This document shows positions 1-6,378 of a DNA stretch of 7,632 nucleotides, one piece after another. The position numbers and the translations under genes were made by a program. How positions within the stretch are numbered: the stretch's first letter is position 1; every line of letters starts with the position of its first letter. The DNA is taken from the NCBI GenBank assembly GCA_022566975.1, contig JADFHV010000101.1, positions 1 through 7,632 on the forward strand, written 5' to 3'. Source of the stretch: Chloroflexota bacterium. Its GTDB lineage: Bacteria; Chloroflexota; Dehalococcoidia; SAR202; UBA11138. The notes under the pieces were generated by a model. The model saw only the letters and a list, made by a program, of their open reading frames with translations, made no database searches and was not told where the DNA came from.

Positions 1-503
1 AGGCAAGGACGTGGGTCGCTTCCTGTAATGGCCCTGGTGCATGAGCGGTACGGGAAGAGCTTCTTGAGCAGGTCCATGGTCTTGCGCACAGACCCCGCGC
101 TGGCGTAGGGGCCAAAGTAGCGGGCACCGTCGTTGACCACCCGGCGGGTGATGTAAACCTGTGGGAACTCCTCGTTGAGGCCGATCTTCAGGTAGGGATA
201 GCTCTTGTCGTCCTTGAGGCGGGCGTTGTACTGCGGCCTGTGCTGCTTGATCAGGTTACATTCCAGTATGACCGCCTCCGACTCCGACTCGGTGATGATG
301 AAGTCGAAGTCGACCACCCTGGCGACCATCCTGCGGATCTTAGGCTCTAGGCCGGCGCGGCTTGCGAAGTAGGAGCTGAGCCTGTTGCGTAGGCTGGCGG
401 CCTTGCCTACGTAAAGAACGCTCTCCGACGCGTCCCGCATCAGGTAGACGCCGGGCTCGGTCGGGGTCGCTTTCAGGCGTTGGGAGAAGTCTCGTCGCGG
501 CAT
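1..503 (-). CDS. uvrC: UvrABC excinuclease subunit C, N-terminal part (cut by the window edge)
   Basis: UvrC makes the two incisions around a bulky lesion in nucleotide excision repair, after UvrA and UvrB have located it. The first 167 residues are visible and carry the GIY-YIG nuclease domain that makes the 3' cut: PGVY at 17-20, then YVGKA at 31-35. Aligned from memory with the Thermotoga maritima enzyme, the catalytic residues are present: Tyr20, Tyr31, Lys34, Arg41, the metal-binding Glu81 in ILECNLIK, and Asn93 in RPQYN. The later motifs RYFGPYASA (128-136) and LFPYRSC (149-155) are also typical of UvrC. The start is the ATG at 501-503, since the conserved domain begins a few residues later. 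The Shine-Dalgarno is weak (TTAGGTTAG just before the ATG). The UvrB-binding, RNase H-like and HhH regions lie beyond base 1. The frame is intact to the edge. Confidence 0.97.
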   Translation of the reverse strand, partial: MPRRDFSQRLKATPTEPGVYLMRDASESVLYVGKAASLRNRLSSYFASRAGLEPKIRRMVARVVDFDFIITESESEAVILECNLIKQHRPQYNARLKDDKSYPYLKIGLNEEFPQVYITRRVVNDGARYFGPYASAGSVRKTMDLLKKLFPYRSCTRAITGSDPRPC

Positions 504-578
504 CTAACCTAACTCGGTTCAGGCCAGCAGGCGGGGCCAGAGGAAGGGGCACGGTTCCGGCCCAGAGTCAACATTCTC

Positions 579-607
579 ATAATCGGTTGCTATCACCCCC
601 TTCTCAA
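579..607 (-). promoter_or_regulatory. Predicted sigma-70-type promoter for uvrC
   Basis: On the minus strand TTGAGA (607-602) matches the -35 consensus at five of six positions. It is followed after 17 bases by GATTAT (584-579), four of six for -10. Transcription would start near 572 and give a leader of about 70 bases before uvrC. The element sits just downstream, in the direction of transcription, of two hairpins, which would let uvrC be transcribed independently of the upstream membrane-protein gene. It is predicted from sequence only. Confidence 0.4.
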
Positions 608-608
608 T

Positions 609-662
609 CTTCCCCCTGAAGGGGAAGAGCTATTATCCTCTCCCCCGGCCCCCGGGCGAGAG
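609..662. repeat. Tandem GC-rich hairpins in the spacer before uvrC
   Basis: Two inverted repeats stand side by side. The first pairs CTTCCCC (609-615) with GGGGAAG (621-627) across five bases. The second pairs CTCTC (638-642) and CCCGG (644-648) with CCGGG (652-656) and GAGAG (658-662), giving ten base pairs with one C/C mismatch and a three-base loop. A further GAGAGG at 666-671 can compete for CCTCTC at 637-642. Neither hairpin is followed by a T-tract on either strand, so intrinsic termination is not well supported. The CCTCTCCC...GAGAGGG style is typical of dispersed intergenic palindromes in GC-rich genomes. Read from the minus strand, they would fold in the transcript between the small membrane-protein gene and uvrC. 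Confidence 0.6.
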
Positions 663-682
663 TTAGAGAGGGGGCCTGAACC

Positions 683-1027
683 CTAGCCGCCCAGCACGAA
701 GGTCAGCACCACCAGGGCGACGGCAATCAGGGCCGTGATGGCGCCTATGCGCTTTAGCTCGGACCCAAGGTGGCCGTAGACCAGAGGGGCCTCACTCGTC
801 ACCTGACGCCTGGAGCGCCGCGCACTGCGGGCAACCGGGCGGGAGGGAGCGGCCTCCGTCACGGAAATCGCCGTCTCGACCCCGGCCTCTTCCATCGCCT
901 CGTCGACGGCGGTAGACTGTCTGGACTCGGCGGGGCCCAGGTCGAACTCCTGAGTCCGCGGCTTCCCCCGACGCTTTCGCTTCATCTGGGTCTGTCTCGA
1001 GGCTGCCCGCCGGGACTTACTGGGCAT
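683..1027 (-). CDS. Small basic protein with one C-terminal membrane span, function unknown
   Basis: I do not recognise this 114-residue protein. The N-terminal 25 residues are strongly basic (KSRR, KRKRRGK), followed by a low-complexity acidic, Ala/Thr/Ser-rich stretch (about 26-60) and a second basic patch (ARSARRSRR, 66-74). The C-terminus ends in one hydrophobic helix of about 19 residues (94-112) directly after ELKRIG, so it looks like a tail-anchored or single-pass protein with its charged part in the cytoplasm. Reality is supported by a strong Shine-Dalgarno (GGAGG six bases before the ATG), by a frame that fits the 179- and 61-base spacers on either side, and by a membrane segment placed immediately before the stop. 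It probably shares a transcript with the recombinase upstream. There is no signal peptide and no enzymatic motif, so no function is proposed. Confidence 0.75.
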   Translation of the reverse strand: MPSKSRRAASRQTQMKRKRRGKPRTQEFDLGPAESRQSTAVDEAMEEAGVETAISVTEAAPSRPVARSARRSRRQVTSEAPLVYGHLGSELKRIGAITALIAVALVVLTFVLGG

Positions 1028-1030
1028 CGC

Positions 1031-1038
1031 TCTCCTCC
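1031..1038 (-). promoter_or_regulatory. Strong ribosome binding site of the small membrane protein
   Basis: The minus strand reads GGAGGAGA followed by GCG and the ATG at 1027. This is the best Shine-Dalgarno in the window and it fixes the start of the 114-residue protein. A perfect palindrome, CCAAGG-G-CCTTGG (1040-1052), lies immediately upstream and could fold close to the site. A -10-like TAGAAT (minus strand, 1062-1057, five of six) lies just before it, without a convincing -35. Confidence 0.65.
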
Positions 1039-1088
1039 ACCAAGGGCCTTGGGTAGATTCTAGCGTATCTCATGGGGCCCCGGCCAGT

Positions 1089-1994
1089 CTAGCGCGCCCT
1101 GGGGTGAGCGCCGTCGTATTCGGCCCTTACGTGATCGCTGGTGAGGTGGGTGTATACCTGTGTAGTGGTGATACTCGCGTGCCCCAGCAGCTCCTGGACA
1201 TGTCGCAACGGGGCGCCGCCCTGCAGGAGGTGCGTCGCGAAGCTGTGTCGCAGCGTGTGGGGAGTTACCTTCCCCTTGATGCCGGAGCGCTTCGTGTACT
1301 TCTTCAAAACAAGCCAGAAACCCTGGCGGGTCAGCCCATCGCCGCGGCGGTTGAGAAAGAGGGTCTGGCCCGAGCGCTTGGTGGCCAATGCCGGCCTTGC
1401 CTCGTCCAGATAGGACCTGAGGACCTCGACCGCCTTGCGATGGATGGGGACTACCCTCTCCTTGGAGCCCTTACCGAAGCATCTCACGGAGCCCCGGTCC
1501 AGGTCGACGTCCTCCAGGCCCAACGAGACCAGCTCGCTCACCCGCATGCCGCTGGCGTAGAGCAACTCCAGCATGGCCCTGTCGCGATTGGACTCCGGCG
1601 AGTCGCCCGCCGAGCTTGAGGCCAACAGCCGCTCCACGTCCTCGACGCTGAGTGTGTCGGGTAGCGAGCGCCCCAGGCGAGGCGAGCTCAAGTCCTCGGT
1701 CGGGTCCCTTTCTATGAGGCCCTCCTCAAGCAAGAAGCCGAACAACGACTTGGCGGAGGCTACCTTTCTGGCCCGGGTCGCGTCCGAGTATCCCAGGTCG
1801 TGCAGCCGGAGCACGTATGTCGAAAGGACCCGCCCGTCAACGTCCCGCCAGCCACCGACCCCAGAGTCACCGCGGTCAGACCGCAGGTACTCGACGAGCT
1901 GATGGAGGTCGTTCCTGTAGGCCGCCAGCGTGTTGGGAGAGACCCCGCGCTCTACCGCCATATAGTCCAGAAAGCTGTCAACCGCCTGTTTCAC
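1089..1994 (-). CDS. xerD: Tyrosine site-specific recombinase of the XerC/XerD type
   Basis: Xer recombinases resolve chromosome dimers at dif, next to the division septum, usually as a XerC-XerD pair with FtsK. The N-terminal core-binding domain (about 1-90: AVDSFLDYMAVERG, NTLAAYRNDL) is followed by the catalytic domain. All six catalytic residues are present and evenly placed: Arg151 (GMRVSEL), Lys175 (GKGSKER), His246 and Arg249 (PHTLRH), His272 (LLGH) and nucleophile Tyr281 (QVYTH). I chose the GTG at 1994, giving 301 residues, because family similarity begins there (VKQAVDSFLDY) and the length and catalytic spacing match E. coli XerD (298 residues). The frame stays open to TTG 2063, with ATG at 2051 and 2039, but none has a good Shine-Dalgarno and the added residues look non-conserved. 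The single-gene context and lack of phage genes favour a housekeeping Xer over an integrase. XerC versus XerD cannot be settled from sequence alone. Confidence 0.93.
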   Translation of the reverse strand: MKQAVDSFLDYMAVERGVSPNTLAAYRNDLHQLVEYLRSDRGDSGVGGWRDVDGRVLSTYVLRLHDLGYSDATRARKVASAKSLFGFLLEEGLIERDPTEDLSSPRLGRSLPDTLSVEDVERLLASSSAGDSPESNRDRAMLELLYASGMRVSELVSLGLEDVDLDRGSVRCFGKGSKERVVPIHRKAVEVLRSYLDEARPALATKRSGQTLFLNRRGDGLTRQGFWLVLKKYTKRSGIKGKVTPHTLRHSFATHLLQGGAPLRHVQELLGHASITTTQVYTHLTSDHVRAEYDGAHPRAR

Positions 1995-2112
1995 CGCATA
2001 GGCACCACCGAGACAAACGTTGTCGCGCCAATCTACCATAGGCGCGGGCATACCCGTCTTCAAGGCGCTTGAGGTCCTCGTCTAAGGCTGTCGTAGCAAC
2101 ACGCCACACGTC

Positions 2113-2180
2113 CTCGCCCTTCGACACACTCAGGGCGAGCGGTCTCTAGTCCGTTCGCGGTGAGCCTTCCGACCCACCCG
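2113..2180. repeat. Dispersed-type palindromic repeat in the xerD-lgt divergent region
   Basis: CTCGCCCT (2113-2120) pairs perfectly with AGGGCGAG (2132-2139) across an 11-base loop containing TCGACAC. After a short gap comes GTTCGCGGTGAGCC (2153-2166), then CCGACCCACCCG. The combination of CCCTTCGACA-CTCAGGGCGAGCGG and GTTCGCGGTGAG is close to a family of intergenic repeats I recall from many bacterial genomes (ending GTCGAACCACGAAC), here with several mismatches in the second arm. It does not look coding. It would form a hairpin in the xerD leader on the minus strand. Membership in that family is from memory. Confidence 0.5.
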
Positions 2181-2183
2181 TCG

Positions 2184-2203
2184 GGGCACGGCATGCGGTG
2201 CCC
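2184..2203. repeat. Near-perfect 20-base palindrome upstream of lgt
   Basis: GGGCAC (2184-2189), GCATGC (2191-2196) and GTGCCC (2198-2203) form a palindrome centred on 2193.5, with a single non-complementary pair (G2190/G2197). It lies 26 bases upstream of the lgt -35 and also upstream of xerD. The shape fits a dimeric regulator site or part of the neighbouring repeat. Nothing in the sequence names a regulator. Confidence 0.4.
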
Positions 2204-2229
2204 GAGAGCACAAGCCCAACGACGCCACC

Positions 2230-2259
2230 TTGACACCCAGTTCACGTCACCCGTAGATT
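2230..2259 (+). promoter_or_regulatory. Predicted sigma-70-type promoter of lgt
   Basis: TTGACA at 2230-2235 is a perfect -35 hexamer. TAGATT (2254-2259) follows after 18 bases and matches the -10 at four of six positions. Transcription would begin near 2266, leaving a leader of about 27 bases. GAGG at 2284-2287, five bases before the ATG of lgt, is the ribosome binding site. Confidence 0.6.
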
Positions 2260-2292
2260 TAGACTGTTCCTATCCTCACAACCGAGGTCGCG

Positions 2293-3264
2293 ATGGTTGA
2301 GATAGACATAGGCCCCAACATGTTCTCAGGCGGGGATTTCGTACTTAGCTGGCACGGCTTCTTCAGCTTCATAGCCGTGGCTACGGCCGTCATCCTGGTG
2401 GGCCGCTGGGCCAGATTCAAGGGCGTCCTCTCCGACGACATATACAGCATCGCGGTGTGGGGCATCCTCGGGGGAATGATCGGCGCACGGCTCGTCCACG
2501 TCATAGACCAGTGGAGCTTCTACCAGGACAACCCCTACCAGATCATCGCAATATGGCGCGGCGGCATCGCTCTGTGGGGGGGGCTCCTGGGCGGGTTCAT
2601 CGCCGCGGTCACGGCCACCGTCATCATGAATCGCTTCAGGGTCGACAAACGGGCGAAGCTTGAGCGTGAGATCAGGCAAGCCAAGAGCGAAGGTGAGCGG
2701 GAGGAACTCGAGGAAAAGTTAGCCAGAAGCCAGCACCTGCCCGTGGGCGCCATCGCCGACCTGACGGCGCCGGCCTTGCTCCTGGTCCAGACCATCGGGA
2801 GGCTGGGCGACATAGTCAACGGCGAGCACTGCGCCAAGGCCGCCGACTTTTTCCTGGGGTTCATCTGGACCAATCCGGGCAGCGATGCGGGGGGCTGCGA
2901 TAACGGCGTCGAAGTCTCGGTACAGCCGGTGATCGCCTACGAGATGGTCTGGAACATGCTGACCCTGTTCGTCATATGGAAGCTCAGGAACAGGCTCAGG
3001 CCCGACGGCATGCTCTTCGCTCTCTATCTCGTCCTCTACTCCGTGGGGAGGTTCGCCATCACCTTTGCCAGAGAAGACAAGGTCTGGGCCCTGGGGATGC
3101 AGGAGGCCCAGTACATAGCCATCCTCGTCCTGCTGATCACCGTGCCCATACTCATAGCGAAGAGGCGCTGGATATCACCTGAGGAGGCCGTCGCCGAGCC
3201 CGTCTCGGTGCCCCAGGAGCGGGGGACTCGGGCCCAACGCCGCCGCCGGGGCCGGAGACATTAG
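2293..3264 (+). CDS. lgt: Phosphatidylglycerol-prolipoprotein diacylglyceryl transferase
   Basis: Lgt moves a diacylglyceryl group from phosphatidylglycerol onto the lipobox cysteine of prolipoproteins in the cytoplasmic membrane, the first step of lipoprotein maturation. Family features along the 323 residues: LSWHGFF (18-24); IGARLVHV (63-70); RGGIALWGGLLGG (89-101), where many proteobacterial enzymes have His-Gly-Gly and this one has Trp; the signature GRLGDIVNGEH (169-179), with Asp in place of the first Asn; QPVIAYE (211-217); and LVLYSVGRFAITFARED (246-262). Seven or so hydrophobic helices are evident. Two oddities: a charged, helix-forming insert of about 30 residues (116-148, KLEREI, EREELEEKL) between the helix after the GG motif and LPVGAIADL, and a basic C-terminal tail (RAQRRRRGRRH). 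At 323 residues it is longer than the roughly 290 of E. coli Lgt. The start is fixed by GAGG five bases upstream. It is transcribed alone. Confidence 0.95.
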   Translation: MVEIDIGPNMFSGGDFVLSWHGFFSFIAVATAVILVGRWARFKGVLSDDIYSIAVWGILGGMIGARLVHVIDQWSFYQDNPYQIIAIWRGGIALWGGLLGGFIAAVTATVIMNRFRVDKRAKLEREIRQAKSEGEREELEEKLARSQHLPVGAIADLTAPALLLVQTIGRLGDIVNGEHCAKAADFFLGFIWTNPGSDAGGCDNGVEVSVQPVIAYEMVWNMLTLFVIWKLRNRLRPDGMLFALYLVLYSVGRFAITFAREDKVWALGMQEAQYIAILVLLITVPILIAKRRWISPEEAVAEPVSVPQERGTRAQRRRRGRRH

Positions 3265-3292
3265 GCGGTCTCTGCCAGCGGCCTACACCGCC
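3264..3292. terminator. Possible bidirectional hairpin between converging lgt and recJ
   Basis: GGCGGT (3264-3269) pairs with ACCGCC (3287-3292), and inside it GCC (3274-3276) pairs with GGC (3280-3282), with a symmetric four-base internal loop on each side. It spans both stop codons. The structure is strand-symmetric, as expected for a shared terminator of convergent genes, but neither strand shows a T-tract, so factor-independent termination is uncertain. Confidence 0.35.
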
Positions 3293-4974
3293 CGGCGCAG
3301 GTCCAGGACCTTGAGCTGAATCCGGGGCAGCCCACCCCAGTCGTCCAGGCCTATGGTGTAGACGAGGTCCACGCGGCCGCGGGCGTCGCCCGCCATCTCC
3401 CCCCGTCCGAAGGCGATGGCGTCCCATGTGCCGTCGCCGCTGGACACGCGAAGCTTCAGGTGCCGGCTCCCGCGGCCGACTGACCGGGCCTCGAGCACCT
3501 GTATCCCGCGACCCAGGAAAACTGGAGAGCGGTTGTCCTTCCCAAAGGGCGCCAGCGACTGGATGAACCGGAAGTTGTCCCGCTCCGCCGTCACCTCAGG
3601 CGGCACCTCGGCGTCGATCTCTACCGCAGGAGTCAGCTCCAACCCCGCAAGGCTCTCCTCGGCCAGGGACTGCAGGCGGCGCTGCAGCGTGTGGAGCTTC
3701 GCCGTCGGCACGGTAAACCCGGCCGCCTGACGGTGGCCGCCGAACCGTACCAGCAGGTCTCGGGTCGGCTCCAGCGCCCCGACGATGTCGAACCCATCTA
3801 TGCTCCTGGCGCTGGCCCTGCTCACGTCCGGACCAAAGCAGAGGGCCACGGTCGGTCGGTGGAACCGGTCGGCCAGTCTGCCGGCGATCAGGCCCAGCAC
3901 CCCGGGGGGCCACGTCTGGCTGCCCACGAACAGCATCGAGGGCAGGCCGTCTTCGGAGTCCGCCACCGCATCCACCTGCCCGAGCGCCTCATCCACACAC
4001 CGGCTCGTCAACACCTGGCGCTCGGCGTTCTTGCTTTCCAGCTCTCCGGCCAGCCGGCCGGCGACCTCCGGCTCGGTCGCGGTAAGGAGGTCGAGGCTGA
4101 GGCCCGCCTGGCCCATTCGGCCGGCGGCATTCAGTCTGGGGATCAGCTTAAAGCTCAACGCCTCCGTATCCAGGGAGCCGGGCTCCAGGCCCGCGGAGGC
4201 CATGAGCGCCCTCAAGCCAACCCCTGGGTCCTCGTTGAGCCGGTCCAGCCCATGTTTAACAATGTAGCGGTTCTCATCCATCAGTGGCCCGAGGTCGCCC
4301 ACCGTGCCGATGGCCGCCAGCCCCAGCAGATGGTCAGGACTGGGGCGGCCAAGCTGCGCGAAGAGCGCTTCGGCCAGCTTGAGAGCCACGCCCGCACCGG
4401 TGAGATAGGGGTACGGGTAGGAGGAATCGCTTCGCGCATGGCTTATGACGGCGCACGCCTCCGGTAAGGTGCCGCCAAGCACGTGGTGGTCGGTGATAAT
4501 GGTCTCCATTCCCAGGGAGGCGGCCATACGCACCTCCTCTTCGGAGCTCACACCGCAGTCCACGGTCACCAGGACGGAGACACCTTGCTCGCGAAGAGAC
4601 CGGATGCCCTGCTCACTGAGTCCGTGGCCCTCGTCCACCCGGTCCGGCAGATAGGAGACAACGGCCAGTCCCAGTTCCCCTAGCGCCTGGGACAGAAGAG
4701 CGGTGCCTGTAACGCCGTCGGCGTCGAAGTCGCCGAAGATTCCCACGCGCTCACCCGACTGCAGGGCCGCCTGCAGCCTTGCGGCGCCCCGCTCCATGTC
4801 CGGCAGGAGCATAGGGTCGTGGTGGAACCTCTCATCGACGGCGAGAAAGGCCTCTACCTCAGGCCGCGTGCGGATATCACGGTTGTAGAGAAGCTGCGCC
4901 TGGAGAGAGGGAAGCGCGAGGCTATCGGCGAACCCCTGTGGAGGGGAGGGGAGAGGCCGCCATTCTGTTGCCAT
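3283..4974 (-). CDS. recJ: Single-stranded-DNA-specific 5'-3' exonuclease RecJ
   Basis: RecJ degrades single-stranded DNA from 5' ends in RecF-pathway recombination, mismatch repair and base excision repair. The 563 residues contain the DHH phosphoesterase motifs that hold the metal ions: DFDADG (82-87), VDCG (138-141), TDHH (161-164) and GTVGDL (223-228). LNAAGR (281-286) follows. The DHHA1 domain carries PPGVLGLIAGRLADR (356-370) and the GGH motif (412-414), and a C-terminal OB-fold-like part runs from about 450 to the end (LAPFGKDNRSPVF, HLKLRV). Length agrees with E. coli RecJ (577). I chose ATG 4974 because the family begins close to it and GAGGG lies about ten bases upstream. An in-frame ATG at 5034 would add 20 unconserved residues with no Shine-Dalgarno. 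The gene follows fabF by 87 bases on the same strand and may be read through from it. Confidence 0.95.
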   Translation of the reverse strand: MATEWRPLPSPPQGFADSLALPSLQAQLLYNRDIRTRPEVEAFLAVDERFHHDPMLLPDMERGAARLQAALQSGERVGIFGDFDADGVTGTALLSQALGELGLAVVSYLPDRVDEGHGLSEQGIRSLREQGVSVLVTVDCGVSSEEEVRMAASLGMETIITDHHVLGGTLPEACAVISHARSDSSYPYPYLTGAGVALKLAEALFAQLGRPSPDHLLGLAAIGTVGDLGPLMDENRYIVKHGLDRLNEDPGVGLRALMASAGLEPGSLDTEALSFKLIPRLNAAGRMGQAGLSLDLLTATEPEVAGRLAGELESKNAERQVLTSRCVDEALGQVDAVADSEDGLPSMLFVGSQTWPPGVLGLIAGRLADRFHRPTVALCFGPDVSRASARSIDGFDIVGALEPTRDLLVRFGGHRQAAGFTVPTAKLHTLQRRLQSLAEESLAGLELTPAVEIDAEVPPEVTAERDNFRFIQSLAPFGKDNRSPVFLGRGIQVLEARSVGRGSRHLKLRVSSGDGTWDAIAFGRGEMAGDARGRVDLVYTIGLDDWGGLPRIQLKVLDLRRAV

Positions 4975-5002
4975 AGTCCGACACCCTCGTGGAGAGACAA
5001 CC

Positions 5003-5055
5003 CCGTGCGGCGGCACGGCGTGACACCGCACCATCTCTGTCGCCGGGCGGCCCGG
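5003..5055 (-). other. GC-rich hairpins in the fabF-recJ spacer
   Basis: Just after the fabF stop, CCGGG (5043-5047) pairs with CCCGG (5051-5055). Closer to recJ, CCGTGC (5003-5008) pairs with GCACGG (5013-5018) around a four-base loop; alternatively GTGCGG (5005-5010) pairs with CCGCAC (5026-5031). There is no T-tract and no good promoter in this 87-base spacer, so read-through from fabF into recJ is the simplest reading. The second hairpin ends about ten bases before the recJ ribosome binding site. Confidence 0.3.
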
Positions 5056-5061
5056 GGGTCG

Positions 5062-6300
5062 CTACTCGAAGGCCTGGAAGACCAGGCAGGTGTTGTGACC
5101 GCCGAACCCGAAGGAGTTGCTCAGGGCGGTCCTCACCCGGCCGGGCCGAGCCGTGATAGGGGTGTAGTCCAGGTCGCAGTCGGGGTCTGGGAACTCGAGA
5201 TTGGTGGTCGGTGGTACCACGGAGTCGGCGATAGACATGGCACAGACCGCGGCCTCGAGGGCCCCGCTGGCCCCGAGCAGGTGGCCGACCATCGACTTGG
5301 TGGAGCTGATCGGGATGTTGTAGGCCTCCTCGCCGAAGACCGACTTGATAGCCATGGTCTCGAACTTGTCGTTCATCGGCGTGGAGGTCCCGTGCGCGTT
5401 GATATACTCGATCTCGTGGGGTTGAAGTGACGCCTGCTCCAGCGCGCGCCTCATGGCTCTGGCGCCGCCCTCCCCCTCGGGTGCGGGCTGGGTAATGTGG
5501 TAGGCGTCCGCCGTGGCGCCGTATCCCGCCATCTCGGCGATGGGCTCGACGCCTCTCCTCTCCGCGCTCTCCAGACTCTCCAGGATCAGCACCGCGGCGC
5601 CTTCGCCCAGTACGAATCCGTCCCGCTCAGCGTCGAACGGCCGCGACGCCTTCTCCGGCTCGTCATTACGCTTTGACAGCGCCTGGCACGAGTTGAATCC
5701 GGCCACGCCTATGGGGCAGATGGCCGCCTCGGCGCCGCCGGCCAGGACCATGTCAACCTCGTCCCGACGGATGGCCTCAAAGGCCTGGCCCAGGGTGTCC
5801 GCCGCGCTCGAGCACGCTGACACAGTGCTGTAGTTGGGGCCCTTGGCGCCGACGAGCATGGACACCTGGCCCGACGCCATGTCGGGCAGCATCATCGGCA
5901 CCAGGAAGGGGCTTACGCGGGAGGGTCCCCTGTCCAGCATGACCTTGTGTTGCTGGGAGAGGGTTATGATGCCGCCTATGCCGGAGGCGATCATAACGGA
6001 GGTCCGCTCGCCGTTAGAGGCGTCGACCTTGACCCCAGCGTGCTCCATCGCCTCAAGGGTGGCGGCCGCCGCCAGCTGGACGAACCTGTCCATGCGGCGG
6101 GCCGTTTTGCGGTCCACGTAAGACTCGGGATCGAAATCGGTCACCTCGGCGGCGATGGTCGTCTGGAAGCCTTCGGTGTCGAAAGACTTGATCTGGTCTA
6201 TACCCGACTTACCGGACAGAAGGCTGGCCCACGAGGTCTCCCTATCCAGACCGACCGGGCTTACCATACCGATGCCCGTTACCACCACGCGGTTGTGCAT
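5062..6300 (-). CDS. fabF: Beta-ketoacyl-[acyl-carrier-protein] synthase II
   Basis: FabF condenses malonyl-ACP with a growing acyl-ACP, adding two carbons per cycle in type II fatty acid synthesis in the cytoplasm. The 412 residues match the family from end to end: RVVVTGIGMVSPVG (4-17), nucleophile Cys163 in VSACSSAAD, His303 in NAHGTSTP, Lys335 and His340 in SSTKSMVGH, and the gating loop NSFGFGGHN (395-403). The Cys, His, Lys and His fall at the same numbers as in the E. coli enzyme (163, 303, 335, 340), so nothing is missing. Around the cysteine the sequence is CSSA where E. coli has CATG; this is acceptable within the ketosynthase family. The ATG at 6300 is preceded by AGGGAG about 11 bases upstream. 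No acpP or other fab gene adjoins it: the 367 bases upstream contain no coding region, so it is transcribed from its own promoter. Confidence 0.96.
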   Translation of the reverse strand: MHNRVVVTGIGMVSPVGLDRETSWASLLSGKSGIDQIKSFDTEGFQTTIAAEVTDFDPESYVDRKTARRMDRFVQLAAAATLEAMEHAGVKVDASNGERTSVMIASGIGGIITLSQQHKVMLDRGPSRVSPFLVPMMLPDMASGQVSMLVGAKGPNYSTVSACSSAADTLGQAFEAIRRDEVDMVLAGGAEAAICPIGVAGFNSCQALSKRNDEPEKASRPFDAERDGFVLGEGAAVLILESLESAERRGVEPIAEMAGYGATADAYHITQPAPEGEGGARAMRRALEQASLQPHEIEYINAHGTSTPMNDKFETMAIKSVFGEEAYNIPISSTKSMVGHLLGASGALEAAVCAMSIADSVVPPTTNLEFPDPDCDLDYTPITARPGRVRTALSNSFGFGGHNTCLVFQAFE

Positions 6301-6378
6301 AAGCTAGGCTGCTCCCTGGCGGCGTTAGCGCGCCGGCGGGCCATTCGGCCATCGACACGCGCCTCTCGCGGATGCCGC

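Noticed and set aside
340..552. A 70-codon minus-strand frame across the uvrC start
   Set aside because: It overlaps the conserved GIY-YIG coding sequence in another frame and is Arg/Pro/Ala-rich shadow sequence.
600..675. Intrinsic terminator downstream of the small membrane-protein gene
   Set aside because: Hairpins are strong but no U-tract follows on the minus strand, so I list them as repeats instead.
1104..1619. A 171-codon frame on the plus strand
   Set aside because: Antisense to the catalytic domain of the Xer recombinase, which has all six catalytic residues.
1089..1994. Phage or integrative-element integrase with a nearby attachment site
   Set aside because: Length, catalytic spacing and lone housekeeping context fit chromosomal XerC/D; there is no tRNA gene, phage gene or flanking direct repeat in the window.
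2060..2245. A 61-codon frame on the minus strand in the xerD-lgt gap
   Set aside because: It reads through the palindromic repeats and overlaps the lgt -35; the translation is low-complexity Arg/Trp/Gly-rich with no Shine-Dalgarno.
3691..4467. A 258-codon open frame on the plus strand
   Set aside because: It lies wholly antisense to recJ, whose protein is intact and conserved; the translation is compositionally typical of an antisense shadow in GC-rich DNA.
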